From Longitalea luteola (GTDB taxonomy: Bacteria; Bacteroidota; Bacteroidia; Chitinophagales; Chitinophagaceae): a stretch of 64,000 nt of DNA. The position numbers were made by a program, and so were the translations under genes. Within the stretch, counting starts at the first letter, position 1. Each line of letters opens with the position of its first letter. This document shows, one piece after another, positions 8,830-17,859 of the stretch. The stretch covers positions 496,001-560,000 of the forward strand of contig NZ_JAFIQX010000003.1 in assembly GCF_017356035.1 (NCBI RefSeq), in the 5' to 3' direction. The notes below the pieces were generated by a model, which saw only the letters and a list, made by a program, of their open reading frames with translations, did no database searches and was not told where the DNA came from.

Positions 8830-10977
8830 ATGCATAATCCACGACGATATTTGCTGGTCATAGTATTATCAATAAAGATTTCCATCGCATTTACACAGGA
8901 GACGCAATGGATAGAAACCGCACCGGGTATATGGAAAGCAACGGCAGGTGTGCCTGAAAGCTATGACCTGCTAAAAGCATCCGGGGCGTTACCGGCCAGG
9001 GAAGCGATTGCCGCCATTGCACCAGCTACATTTCCATTGTCGCAAAGCGATATCACGTTTGAAGTGGTGGATGGCAAAACATACCTGCGATTCCCTTTGC
9101 AAAAAGAAGAACAGGTATATGGGTTTGGACTGAATTTTCAGACCGTTCACCAGCGCGGGAAGATCTTGCAGCTGCATGTAGATCATTATGGCGGAAAAGA
9201 CAATGGTAGAACCCATGCGCCTACGCCTTTTTATGTTTCTTCAAAAGGATATGGCATATTCATCAATACAGCCCGATATATAAATGTGTATGCAGGTACG
9301 GCCGTACGAAAAGACAGTAAAAATGCACCCGTGGCCAAAGACCGCAATACCGATAAAAGCTGGAATGCGCGGCCGTATTCCGATGCCGTTGAGATCCTGG
9401 TGCCTGCAGGTGGGGTAGAAGTGTATGTATTTGGCGGCCCCACCCCGTTGGATGCTGTTCGCCGTTTCAATCTTTTTAATGGCGGTGGTTATTTGCCGCC
9501 ACGGTGGGGATTGGGCTTCACGCAGCGGGTAAAGACCTTGTATACGGCTGCAGATGTAAAGAAGGAAATAGCGGCGTTTCGGGAAAAAGGATATCCGCTC
9601 GACTTTATCGGACTGGAACCTGGCTGGCAAAGCAAAAGTTATCCATGCACTTTCTCGTGGGATAGTATCCGCTTCCCCGATCCGGCTGGTTTTGTGCAGG
9701 AGTTGTTAAAAGATAAGATCCGCGTTAATCTATGGACCAATCCGTATGTGTCGCCGGATGCGCCCAACTACAAAGCAATCCTTCCTTATACAGGTTCGCA
9801 TACTGTTTGGAATGGTGTGGTACCCGATCTCACCCTGCCGCAGGCCCGCAACCTGTTTTTTGATCAGTTACAAAAGAACCAGGTGGCTATCGGTGTAAGC
9901 GGATATAAGATCGATGAAGTAGATGGATATGATCATTACCTGTGGCCCGATGTAGCTACTTTTCCATCTGGTATAACGGCCGAGCAAATGCGCCAGACAT
10001 ATGGCCTGCTGGTTCAGCGGTACAGCGCCGATCTGTTTCGTCAGCAGAATAAAAGAACCTTTGGCCTTGTGCGGGCCTCCAATGCCGGTGGTACTTCTTT
10101 TCCCTATGTCATTTACAACGATTATTATAATCACAAAGATTTTATAACAGCCCTGATCAACAGCGGTTTTGCAGGTGTTTTATGGACCCCGGAAGCAAGG
10201 GCATCCAAATCTGCGGAAGAATGGTTGCGCCGGTTTCAAACGGTGGTGTTTTCGCCCATGGCCATGATCAATGCGTGGGCCAGCGGTACCAAACCCTGGT
10301 CGTATGAAGAAGTGGCAGAACCGGTAAAGCAACTGGCGTTATTGCGGATGCAAATGATGCCGTACTGGTACACTGCTTTTGCCCGCTATCACTTTCAGGG
10401 TATTCCACCCTTCAGGGCAATGAACCTCGAAGAAGGATTTGCACCGGAATCAAAAAACGAAATCGGTAGCACCAACCTGGAAGAAAATCCATATGCCGAA
10501 GCCGTGTCGAAGGAGATAAAAGACCAGTACATGGCCGGCGATCATCTGTTGGTGGCGCCGCTGTTTGCCGGCCAAAAATCCCGCAAGGTGGTATTTCCTA
10601 AAGGCCGCTGGTATGATTTCTATACCGGCGCATTCGCTGGTGATGGCGAAGTAATAACCGTTACGCCAGGACTTGATAAAATACCTGTTTATGTAAAAGA
10701 CGGGGGCATTATTCCCATGATGCAACCAGTGTTACATGCACCGGCAGCCGGTGAAAAGGTTGATCTTACTGTTCGTCATTATGGCGAAAAGCCCTCGAGC
10801 TATCTGCTGTACGATGATGACGGCGAAACGTTCGATTATGAAAAAGGCGCCTTTAGCTGGCGGGAAATAAAAGTAGAGAAGGATAAGAGGGGCAAATGGA
10901 AAGGAACTATTTCGTCACCTGTGAAAGGAAAACCTAATACGGTGGGAAAGGTGACATTTGAGTTTATGACGAAATAA
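8830..10977 (+). CDS. GH31-family secreted alpha-glycosidase
   Basis: The 715-residue protein begins with a signal peptide (hydrophobic to about residue 22). An N-terminal beta-sandwich (about 30-225) precedes the GH31 barrel: RWGLGFTQRVKTLYTAADV, then PLDFIGLEPGW. The predicted nucleophile is Asp362 in GYKIDEVDGYD. The usual WSGD-type acid/base motif is replaced by VIYNDYYN, where Asp431 is the likely acid/base. C-terminal beta domains include LLVAPLF and YDDDGETFDYEKG, both common in GH31. Family activities include alpha-glucosidase, alpha-xylosidase and alpha-galactosidase; which one applies here is open. The altered acid/base context suggests a less studied GH31 subfamily. It lies 51 bp after GH95 and 37 bp before the lyase gene. 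Confidence 0.93.
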   Translation: MHNPRRYLLVIVLSIKISIAFTQETQWIETAPGIWKATAGVPESYDLLKASGALPAREAIAAIAPATFPLSQSDITFEVVDGKTYLRFPLQKEEQVYGFGLNFQTVHQRGKILQLHVDHYGGKDNGRTHAPTPFYVSSKGYGIFINTARYINVYAGTAVRKDSKNAPVAKDRNTDKSWNARPYSDAVEILVPAGGVEVYVFGGPTPLDAVRRFNLFNGGGYLPPRWGLGFTQRVKTLYTAADVKKEIAAFREKGYPLDFIGLEPGWQSKSYPCTFSWDSIRFPDPAGFVQELLKDKIRVNLWTNPYVSPDAPNYKAILPYTGSHTVWNGVVPDLTLPQARNLFFDQLQKNQVAIGVSGYKIDEVDGYDHYLWPDVATFPSGITAEQMRQTYGLLVQRYSADLFRQQNKRTFGLVRASNAGGTSFPYVIYNDYYNHKDFITALINSGFAGVLWTPEARASKSAEEWLRRFQTVVFSPMAMINAWASGTKPWSYEEVAEPVKQLALLRMQMMPYWYTAFARYHFQGIPPFRAMNLEEGFAPESKNEIGSTNLEENPYAEAVSKEIKDQYMAGDHLLVAPLFAGQKSRKVVFPKGRWYDFYTGAFAGDGEVITVTPGLDKIPVYVKDGGIIPMMQPVLHAPAAGEKVDLTVRHYGEKPSSYLLYDDDGETFDYEKGAFSWREIKVEKDKRGKWKGTISSPVKGKPNTVGKVTFEFMTK

Positions 10978-11014
10978 AGCACCTGACAGTTCTTACAACG
11001 TTCAAAAAAAGATT

Positions 11015-12211
11015 ATGAAACTAAAAAAGATATTGATCTGCTTATGCCTGTTAGCTGTTACGGCAAACGGATTACAATCATTTGTTGTAATTAATAAGGA
11101 AGATGCCCGTGCTGATTACAAAGCAGCAATCATAAAAACGCTGCGCAGGCAGATCCTGCAGGAAGCAGCCTGGGCTTTGCAGCAACAGCCGGTTACGGTT
11201 ACGGCCCAATCGTCGCCACGCAGTGCCGGTGGTAAACACGATTTCTTTTCTGAAGGTGATTACTGGTGGCCCAACCCACAACAGCCCGACAGTCCGTACA
11301 TCCAACGGGACGGCATGACCAATCCCGACAATTTCGTAGCTCACCGCCAGGTTATGATCCGGTTAAGCCAGATCGTTGGCGCCCTGGCTTCGGCATACGA
11401 GATCACCGGCGATGAAAAGTATGTAAAACAGGCTTTGCAGCATTGTAAGGCCTGGTTTGTAGATACGGCCACCATGATGAAGCCTAACCTGCAGTATGCA
11501 CAGGCCATTAAAGGCAGGTTCACCGGCCGGGGGATCGGCATCATTGATACCATTCAACTCATGGAAGTAGTGCAGGGGCTGCTGGTGATGGAAAATGCCA
11601 AAAGTATGGACCACCAGGTACTCCAAGCGATCCGCAACTGGTTCGAGCAATACCTGCAATGGCTCACCACGCATAAATATGGCAAAGATGAAATGAACGC
11701 TGCCAATAATCATGGTACCTGCTGGGTGATGCAAACAGCGGCTTTTGCGCGGTTTACCGGTAATAAAGAGTTGATGCGCTTTTGTCGCGAGCGGTACAAG
11801 AATGTTTTACTGCCTAACCAGATGGCGGCTGATGGCAGTTTTCCACAGGAACTGCGCCGTACAAAACCCTATGGCTATTCGATCTTTAACCTCGATGCCA
11901 TGACGACCATCTGCCAGATCCTTTCTACAACGGAAGATGATTTGTATGCCTATACCACATCCGATGGACGGAATATCCGCAAAGGCATCGAGTATCTCTA
12001 TCCCTTTATTGCCGATAAAAGTAAGTGGCCAAAACCACCGGATGTGATGTATTGGGACAACTGGCCGGTGGCGCAGCCCTTCCTGGTCTTTGGCGCCAGT
12101 CAATACGGCAATAAAGAATGGTTCACTACCTGGAAAAAATTAGATCATCAACCCAAAGTGGAAGAAGTAATCAGGAATTTGCCTGTGAGACATCCGCTGA
12201 TATGGCTCTAG
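11015..12211 (+). CDS. Alginate-lyase-superfamily polysaccharide lyase (PF05426, PL38-like)
   Basis: This 398-residue protein has a Sec signal peptide (MKLKKILICLCLLAVTANG). Features of the alginate_lyase fold include GDYWWPNP, 'DGMTNPDNF', the helical toroid repeats YVKQALQHCKAWF and the conserved AANNHGTCW motif with His233. A C-terminal PDVMYWDNWP stretch is also typical. Families sharing this Pfam domain cleave alginate or glucuronan by beta-elimination. The next-but-one gene encodes a GH88 unsaturated glucuronyl hydrolase, which removes the 4,5-unsaturated uronate left by such lyases, so a uronate-containing substrate is likely. Family placement (PL38 versus other) is an estimate from overall shape and length. 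Spacing of 37 bp to the upstream gene supports one operon. Confidence 0.82.
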   Translation: MKLKKILICLCLLAVTANGLQSFVVINKEDARADYKAAIIKTLRRQILQEAAWALQQQPVTVTAQSSPRSAGGKHDFFSEGDYWWPNPQQPDSPYIQRDGMTNPDNFVAHRQVMIRLSQIVGALASAYEITGDEKYVKQALQHCKAWFVDTATMMKPNLQYAQAIKGRFTGRGIGIIDTIQLMEVVQGLLVMENAKSMDHQVLQAIRNWFEQYLQWLTTHKYGKDEMNAANNHGTCWVMQTAAFARFTGNKELMRFCRERYKNVLLPNQMAADGSFPQELRRTKPYGYSIFNLDAMTTICQILSTTEDDLYAYTTSDGRNIRKGIEYLYPFIADKSKWPKPPDVMYWDNWPVAQPFLVFGASQYGNKEWFTTWKKLDHQPKVEEVIRNLPVRHPLIWL

Positions 12212-12295
12212 CAGGTTCATAAGTTAACAAGTTTATTGGAGAGCGCTCAGGGCGTGGGAATTAAACTGAATAACTAAATAACTGAGGAATAAATA

Positions 12296-14161
12296 ATGAA
12301 TCATATACTAACTACACTTGCCTGTATATTATTGGCATTGCGAACCTTCCCCCAGATGACCGGGGATGAAGATAAAGAGATGTTCAGCCGTGGCAGGGAG
12401 CGTGATAAGCAGGCCATCGATGAAGCGGTGAACGGCTGGTGGACGGCCTCTATGAAAAACCATGATGAACGGATCCAATGGTGGCAGCAGGCCCGTTTCG
12501 GGATGTTCATCCACTGGGGCATTTATTCATTACCCGGCGGCGAGTGGAAAGGAAAAAGGGTGGATGGCTATGCAGAGCACCTGATGCGGAAGGAAAAGAT
12601 CACGCGGGCCGATTACCTCGCGCTGGCAAACCGGTTCAACCCCGTATTGTTTGATGCCGATGCCTGGGCAAAACAGGCCAAAGAAGCAGGTATGCGGTAT
12701 ATGATCATTACAGCCAAACACCATGATGGATTTGCCATGTATGATTCAAAGGTCTCCGATTTTAATATAGTGCAGCAAACGCCCTATAAACGTGATCCCA
12801 TGTCGGCTTTAGCTGCCGCCTGTCATAAATATGGCATTAAGTTCGGCTTTTATTATTCGCATGCGTTTGACTGGGAACATCCCGATGCACCGGGCAATGA
12901 TTGGGAGTATAATAATCCGGGCGGCGATAAGCAGTTACACGGTGGTGTGAACTGGTTCAATATTCATCCGGAGTTGCTGTTCAAAGCGCAAAAGTATGTA
13001 AATGAAAAAGCGATCCCACAGATACAGGAGTTGTTGACGAAATACCATCCCGATATTTTGTGGTTCGATACGCCATCCAAATTACCATTGTCTGAAAATA
13101 TCCGCATCCTGAAAGCGATCCGGGAAATAGATCAAAAAGTAGTTGTGAACGGACGCCTGGCCAGGACGGCTGATATCAGTTTCGGAGATTATAAAAATAC
13201 CGCCGATCGTCCATTGGAATTTTACCCCGTTACAGGCAACTGGGAAGCTATTCCTACCACCAATGAATCGTATGGTTATCATCAATACGATAACAGTCAT
13301 AAACCGGTGAGCGCCTTTGTGCATTTACTGGCAAAAGCAGCTTCACGTGGTGGAAATCTACTGATGAATATTGGTCCGAAAGGCGATGGAACATTCGATA
13401 GCAAAGACCAGTTGATCTTAAAAGGCATTGGCGCCTGGATTAAAAAGAATGGCGAAAGCATTTATGAAGCAGCAGCCAGTCCGCTCCCTTTACAGGACTG
13501 GGGCGTGTCTACAGTGAAAGGCAATACGATGTATCTGCATGTATTTAACTGGCCTGCGGATAATAAATTATATGTGGGAGGATTGAAGAGTAATGTTGCC
13601 AAAGTATACTTATTGGATGGAAAAAAGCCTTTAATGTGCACCCGGGTAAATGACAATGACGTGGTGATCGATCTGCCGGCGAAAATGCCCGATACGCTGA
13701 CCACGGTGATCGCGCTTACCATAAAAGGGCCTTTGCAATCAGATTCCGTGCGGGTATTGGCGGCCAATATGGCGGAGCATCGTTTACTGGCATTCGATGC
13801 GCAGTTACATGGTGGCGGTTTCAGTTATGGCGATGGCAAAGCGGGTAAGTATTATGTGCAGAACTGGAAATCGAATGACCAGTGGCTCGGCTGGACATTC
13901 CGTACTACACAGGCCGGTAGCTTTGTTGTAAATATGAAATATCTTACCGGCGAAGGGAACGGCGGCAGCTTTCTCTTACAAACCGGGAATTATTCAAAAC
14001 AAATAAGGATCACCGGTAGTGGATCAGCCGCAAATGTGCTGCAGCAGCACATTGACACCATTAGCTTACCTGCTGGTATGCATGAGCTGCAGATCAAACC
14101 GGTGCTGATCGATAAAGGGGAGCTCATGAAGCTGCTTGAATTGCAGTTGCAGACTAAATAA
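12296..14161 (+). CDS. GH29 alpha-L-fucosidase (with C-terminal extension)
   Basis: The 621-residue protein has a signal peptide of about 18 residues. GH29 landmarks: WWQQARFGMFIHWG (about 61-74), AKHHDGFAMYDS, FGFYYSHAFDW, and the nucleophile Asp258 in ILWFDTPSK. The catalytic barrel ends near residue 370; an Ig-like domain follows and then a further beta domain of about 130 residues with SDQWLGWTFRTTQAG, likely carbohydrate binding. That makes it about 150 residues longer than the second GH29 enzyme at 15555. The acid/base Glu of GH29 is poorly conserved and cannot be placed safely. Known reaction: retaining release of alpha-L-fucose. It lies 84 bp downstream of the lyase and 24 bp before GH88. 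Confidence 0.95.
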   Translation: MNHILTTLACILLALRTFPQMTGDEDKEMFSRGRERDKQAIDEAVNGWWTASMKNHDERIQWWQQARFGMFIHWGIYSLPGGEWKGKRVDGYAEHLMRKEKITRADYLALANRFNPVLFDADAWAKQAKEAGMRYMIITAKHHDGFAMYDSKVSDFNIVQQTPYKRDPMSALAAACHKYGIKFGFYYSHAFDWEHPDAPGNDWEYNNPGGDKQLHGGVNWFNIHPELLFKAQKYVNEKAIPQIQELLTKYHPDILWFDTPSKLPLSENIRILKAIREIDQKVVVNGRLARTADISFGDYKNTADRPLEFYPVTGNWEAIPTTNESYGYHQYDNSHKPVSAFVHLLAKAASRGGNLLMNIGPKGDGTFDSKDQLILKGIGAWIKKNGESIYEAAASPLPLQDWGVSTVKGNTMYLHVFNWPADNKLYVGGLKSNVAKVYLLDGKKPLMCTRVNDNDVVIDLPAKMPDTLTTVIALTIKGPLQSDSVRVLAANMAEHRLLAFDAQLHGGGFSYGDGKAGKYYVQNWKSNDQWLGWTFRTTQAGSFVVNMKYLTGEGNGGSFLLQTGNYSKQIRITGSGSAANVLQQHIDTISLPAGMHELQIKPVLIDKGELMKLLELQLQTK

Positions 14162-14185
14162 TTTGGAAAATATAAATACAAAAGG

Positions 14186-15361
14186 ATGCTTAAAAAACTT
14201 TCCGGAACATTCGCTTTCCTTATTGCAGGCACAATGGTGCAGGCGCAGGCTATTAATAGTAAGCAGGTGTTTGCCGATGCAGAAAGACAAACCCGGGTCA
14301 TGCTGACAAACGTTGCCGATGCAAGAGCAAATAAGACCGAACTTGTGGCCCCCCGTACGCTGGAGAATGGACATCTGAAACTGGTGGCCTCACGGGACTG
14401 GACCAGCGGCTTTTTCGCCGGTGAATTATGGATGTTATATGCATTTACCAAAAAACCAGAATGGAAAACAAAGGCAGAAGAATTTACGGCGCTGATAGAA
14501 AAAGAAAAATTCAACGGCGGCACCCACGATATGGGATTTAAGATCTACTGCAGTTATGGCACCGGTTACCAGCTTACCAAAGATGCGGCGTATAAGGATG
14601 TGATCATTCAATCGGCCAAAACATTATCTACCCGGTTTAACCCGGTAGTAGGTTGTATTCGATCCTGGGATCATCACAAAGAGCAATGGGGTTTTCCCGT
14701 GATCATCGATAATATGATGAATTTGGAGTTATTGTTTGCTGCTACCCGGTTGACAGGTGATTCTGCTTTCTACAAAATAGCGGTTAGTCACGCGAATACG
14801 ACCATGAATAATCATTTCAGGCCCGACCATAGCTCGTATCACGTGGTAGATTATGATACAGCAACCGGAAAAGTGGTGAAGAAGAACACCCACCAGGGAT
14901 ATGCGCATGAATCAGCCTGGGCGCGTGGACAATCGTGGGGCCTCTATGGTTATACGATGTGCTATCGGGAAACAAAGGATCCGGCCTATCTGAAGCAGGC
15001 GGAAAACATTGCAGCATTCATGCTGCACCATCCTAATTTACCCGCCGACAAAATTCCCTATTACGATTTCAATGCACCCGGCATTCCGAATGAACCACGT
15101 GATGCATCGGCGGCAGCGGTGCTGGCATCGGGCCTGTTAGAGCTTTCAAAGTACAGCAAGCATAAAAAGGAATACCTGTCGGTAGCCAACACCATCCTGC
15201 AGAACCTTACTAAAAGTTACCGTTCGCCTATAGGAGAGAATAAAGGTTTCCTGCTGTTACACAGCACCGGTTCCAAACCGCATAACAGCGAAGTGGATGT
15301 GCCACTGAATTATGCCGATTATTATTACCTGGAGGCTTTGTTGCGATGGAAGAAGAAGTAG
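14186..15361 (+). CDS. GH88 unsaturated glucuronyl hydrolase
   Basis: The 391-residue protein has a Sec signal peptide ending at VQAQ. It is an (alpha/alpha)6-barrel with both family aspartates: Asp115 in GGTHDMGF and Asp175 in IIDNMMNLELL, matching Asp88 and Asp149 of Bacillus UGL. Other conserved pieces are SRDWTSGFFAGELWMLY, QGYAHESAWARGQSWGLYGY and RDASAAAV. Known reaction: hydration of the double bond in 4,5-unsaturated uronates at oligosaccharide ends made by lyases. It therefore works after the PF05426-type lyase of the same operon. The released keto-uronate enters uronate metabolism. Length is typical. The gene starts 24 bp after the GH29 stop. Confidence 0.95.
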   Translation: MLKKLSGTFAFLIAGTMVQAQAINSKQVFADAERQTRVMLTNVADARANKTELVAPRTLENGHLKLVASRDWTSGFFAGELWMLYAFTKKPEWKTKAEEFTALIEKEKFNGGTHDMGFKIYCSYGTGYQLTKDAAYKDVIIQSAKTLSTRFNPVVGCIRSWDHHKEQWGFPVIIDNMMNLELLFAATRLTGDSAFYKIAVSHANTTMNNHFRPDHSSYHVVDYDTATGKVVKKNTHQGYAHESAWARGQSWGLYGYTMCYRETKDPAYLKQAENIAAFMLHHPNLPADKIPYYDFNAPGIPNEPRDASAAAVLASGLLELSKYSKHKKEYLSVANTILQNLTKSYRSPIGENKGFLLLHSTGSKPHNSEVDVPLNYADYYYLEALLRWKKK

Positions 15362-15554
15362 AAGGTTAACAGTTGACAAAATTGGAAGTGCATTATAGAT
15401 AAGGACGGCGAAGTAAGAAATTGGAAGTAGAAGTACGAAGCTTCAGGAGCTGTTTAATGCTAAAATAAGTGAATAAATTGCGGTTTACTATAAAAGCACC
15501 AACTGTATAATTCAGTTAGTTGCACCGATAAAGTAACAATCAAAGAACGTAGAT
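15362..15554. other. 193-bp spacer with weak repeats before the second GH29 gene
   Basis: AT-rich spacer with a repeated ATTGGAAGT motif (two copies, 15381-15389 and 15420-15428) and loose heptad-like runs. It may hold a separate promoter for the GH29 gene, but no clear TANNTTTG box was found. Confidence 0.3.
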
Positions 15555-16979
15555 ATGAAAAAACTAGTTTCTGCCATTGTGCTGTTTTGTGGTTTGTGGC
15601 AGGCCGTTGCCGCACAAACTTCCGCCCGCGATGTAAGCCGCGATAAGCGGATGGAATGGTGGCGCGAAGCCCGTTTTGGGATGTTCATTCACTGGGGCGT
15701 ATATTCAGTGCCTGCCGGATATTATAATGGGCAGTCCATTAAACGTATTGGGGAATGGATCATGAACCGGGGAAAAATTCCTGTAGAAGAGTACAAGGCG
15801 TTTGCCGCCCAGTTCAACCCCGTTAAATATGACCCGGATGCCTGGGTGAAAATGGCCAAAGAGGCAGGGATGAAATATATCGTGATCACGGCCAAACACC
15901 ATGATGGATTTGCCTTGTTTAAATCGGAAGCCAGCAAGTGGAATATGGTAGATGCTACGCCCTATGTTAAAGACCTGCTGAAGCCATTGGCCGAGGCCTG
16001 CCGCAAATATGGTATGAAGCTGGGCTTTTATTACTCACACGCGCAGGACTGGACAAACCCTGGTGGCGCTGCAGCGAGAAAAGTAGCCAGTGAAGGCTGG
16101 GCCAATCCCGATTCTGCTGCCATCGATGCGTACACTGCTGCCAATAGTGGTCACTGGGATCCCGCACAAACGACCAAAACCATGGCGCAGTATATTGATG
16201 AAGTAGCTGTACCGCAGGTAAAGGAATTACTCACCAATTACGGCGATGTGGCTATATTATGGTGGGATACACCAACCAACATGACTGATGAATTTGCAGA
16301 GAAGTTGAATGCGTTACTGGCCTTACAACCTAATATTATTACCAACGACCGCCTGAAGCGGCCTAATTTCCCCGGTGATTATAAAACGCCCGAGCAAAGA
16401 ATTCCGAAAGAAACCGACCTCGATGGCAGGGATTGGGAAACCTGCATGACCATGAACAATACCTGGGGTTTCAAAAAAGACGATCATGAATGGAAGAGTG
16501 CCGAGGTCATGATCAGGAATCTGATAGATATTGCTTCCAAAGGTGGTAATTATCTGTTGAATGTTGGTCCCAAAGCAGATGGCACCATTCCTGATGAAAG
16601 TATAGCCCGGCTGCAACAGGTAGGCGCCTGGATGAAAGTAAATGGTGAATCCATCTACGGTACCAAAGCCAGTCCGTTGGCGCCTTTGTCGTGGGGACGT
16701 TGCACTAAAAAAGAACAAAATGGCAATACCATCTTATATCTGAGTGTGTTTAACTGGCCGGCAGATAAAAAACTGGTGGTGCCCGGTGTAACACAACCTG
16801 TTACTTCAGCTACTTTATTGGCCAATGGCAAGAAGCTGGCAACAGCCTCTTCAAAAAATGGCCTTACAATAACATTGCCCGAGCAGGCGCCCGATAAAAT
16901 GGCTTCTGTAATAAAATTACAGGTAAAGGGAAAAATAACCGATAAGCGGTTTACCGGTGCCGGCACCAGCGGGCTTTAA
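15555..16979 (+). CDS. GH29 alpha-L-fucosidase (short form)
   Basis: The 474-residue protein has a signal peptide ending at AVAAQ. GH29 signature: WWREARFGMFIHWGVYSVP, AKHHDGFALFKSEAS, LGFYYSHAQDW and the nucleophile Asp238 in ILWWDTPTN. It ends with an Ig-like domain and lacks the extra beta domain of the neighbour at 12296. The sequence around the active site differs from the first GH29 (ILWWDTPTNM versus ILWFDTPSKL), consistent with a different linkage preference. Known reaction: retaining alpha-L-fucosidase. A 193-bp gap sets it apart from GH88, and a perfect 14-bp terminator stem follows. Confidence 0.95.
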   Translation: MKKLVSAIVLFCGLWQAVAAQTSARDVSRDKRMEWWREARFGMFIHWGVYSVPAGYYNGQSIKRIGEWIMNRGKIPVEEYKAFAAQFNPVKYDPDAWVKMAKEAGMKYIVITAKHHDGFALFKSEASKWNMVDATPYVKDLLKPLAEACRKYGMKLGFYYSHAQDWTNPGGAAARKVASEGWANPDSAAIDAYTAANSGHWDPAQTTKTMAQYIDEVAVPQVKELLTNYGDVAILWWDTPTNMTDEFAEKLNALLALQPNIITNDRLKRPNFPGDYKTPEQRIPKETDLDGRDWETCMTMNNTWGFKKDDHEWKSAEVMIRNLIDIASKGGNYLLNVGPKADGTIPDESIARLQQVGAWMKVNGESIYGTKASPLAPLSWGRCTKKEQNGNTILYLSVFNWPADKKLVVPGVTQPVTSATLLANGKKLATASSKNGLTITLPEQAPDKMASVIKLQVKGKITDKRFTGAGTSGL

Positions 16980-17006
16980 TGATTTACCGGTTACATGTAT
17001 TTGGTT

Positions 17007-17042
17007 AAATGTGCCATCCGTCAACAGGCGGATGGCACATTT
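17007..17042. terminator. Perfect 14-bp stem terminator after the second GH29 gene
   Basis: AAATGTGCCATCCG (17007-17020) is fully complementary to CGGATGGCACATTT (17029-17042) around an 8-nt loop. It ends the main enzyme operon, 27 bp after the GH29 stop and 29 bp before the YhcH-like start. Confidence 0.75.
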
Positions 17043-17071
17043 GCTTATATTTACGCCTATTAATCTTGCGT

Positions 17072-17683
17072 ATGAAAAAAGCCCTGGTTTCGGTTGTATT
17101 TTTGACCTTAATTGCTGTGATCTCCGTTGATGCTCAGTCAACAGACACCGTGATCAGCAGATCAAAAGCGGCCAAATGGTTCAAAAAGAAAGAATGGTTG
17201 AGTGGTGTGCCGCTCACGCCGCATAAATCGATAGATAAAGAAGAATTTGCCCGGCAGTACCGCATCAACAAAACGTACTGGGATAAAGCCTTTGCCTTTT
17301 TGAAAGAACAGAACCTGCAAACAATAGCGAAAGGGAAATACCCGATCGATGGCGAGAATGTATTTGCGTCGGTGACGGAAGATCCCAGTAAGGATCTGGA
17401 TAAAACGGGCTGGGAATCGCACCAGAAATATATCGATGTGCAATGTATTATTGTTGGTGAAGAAAGAATGGGCAAGTGGCCGGTAGCCGAAGTGACGGCT
17501 ATCACCAGGCCATATGATGATAAGAAGGATGTAGCCAATTATACAGCACCGGGAAAGTTTTATACGTTACCCGCCGGCACTTTTATCATCTTTTTCCCGG
17601 GTGAAGCGCATAGGCCAAACATTTCACCGGGAGGTAACAAAGTGGTAAAGAAGATAGTTATCAAGGTGAAGGCGGCCAGCTAA
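17072..17683 (+). CDS. YhcH/YjgK/YiaL family protein with signal peptide
   Basis: I start it at the ATG at 17072, where a clear signal peptide begins (MKKALVSVVFLTLIAVISVDAQ); an earlier in-frame ATG at 17009 lies inside the preceding terminator stem and is unlikely. The 203-residue protein has the family core: HQKYIDVQCIIVGEERMG, a cupin-like beta-sandwich, and FIIFFPGEAHRPNIS with the metal-ligand-type His. Family members (EbgC, YiaL, TabA, NanQ) are cupin-like proteins beside sugar-degradation genes, some acting as anomerases or lyase-like accessory factors. An exported version, as here, fits a periplasmic sugar-handling role in the PUL (inference). Confidence 0.8.
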   Translation: MKKALVSVVFLTLIAVISVDAQSTDTVISRSKAAKWFKKKEWLSGVPLTPHKSIDKEEFARQYRINKTYWDKAFAFLKEQNLQTIAKGKYPIDGENVFASVTEDPSKDLDKTGWESHQKYIDVQCIIVGEERMGKWPVAEVTAITRPYDDKKDVANYTAPGKFYTLPAGTFIIFFPGEAHRPNISPGGNKVVKKIVIKVKAAS

Positions 17684-17701
17684 GAAAGAACTTAATAACT
17701 A

Positions 17702-17738
17702 AAAAGGGCGAGCCACTCCCAGAATGACTCACCCTTTT
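17702..17738. terminator. Bidirectional terminator between convergent genes
   Basis: AAAAGGGCGAG (17702-17712) pairs with CTCACCCTTTT (17728-17738) with one mismatch around a 15-nt loop. T-rich arms on both strands suit termination of both the + strand YhcH-like gene and the - strand beta-helix gene. Confidence 0.7.
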
Positions 17739-17765
17739 CTATTTTGCCTTGGCGCTTATGATCGA

Positions 17766-17849
17766 TTTACGATTGACGATTCACGATTGTCGGCTTATGA
17801 TTGACGATTATCGATTTACGATTGTCGATTGTTTATTGTCTATTGCGTT
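17766..17849. repeat. Heptad array, TTNACGA-type (12 units)
   Basis: Twelve successive 7-mers without phase slip: TTTACGA, TTGACGA, TTCACGA, TTGTCGG, CTTATGA, TTGACGA, TTATCGA, TTTACGA, TTGTCGA, TTGTTTA, TTGTCTA, TTGCGTT. It lies downstream of the beta-helix gene stop, between convergent genes. Confidence 0.75.
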
Positions 17850-17859
17850 TGTTTATAGC

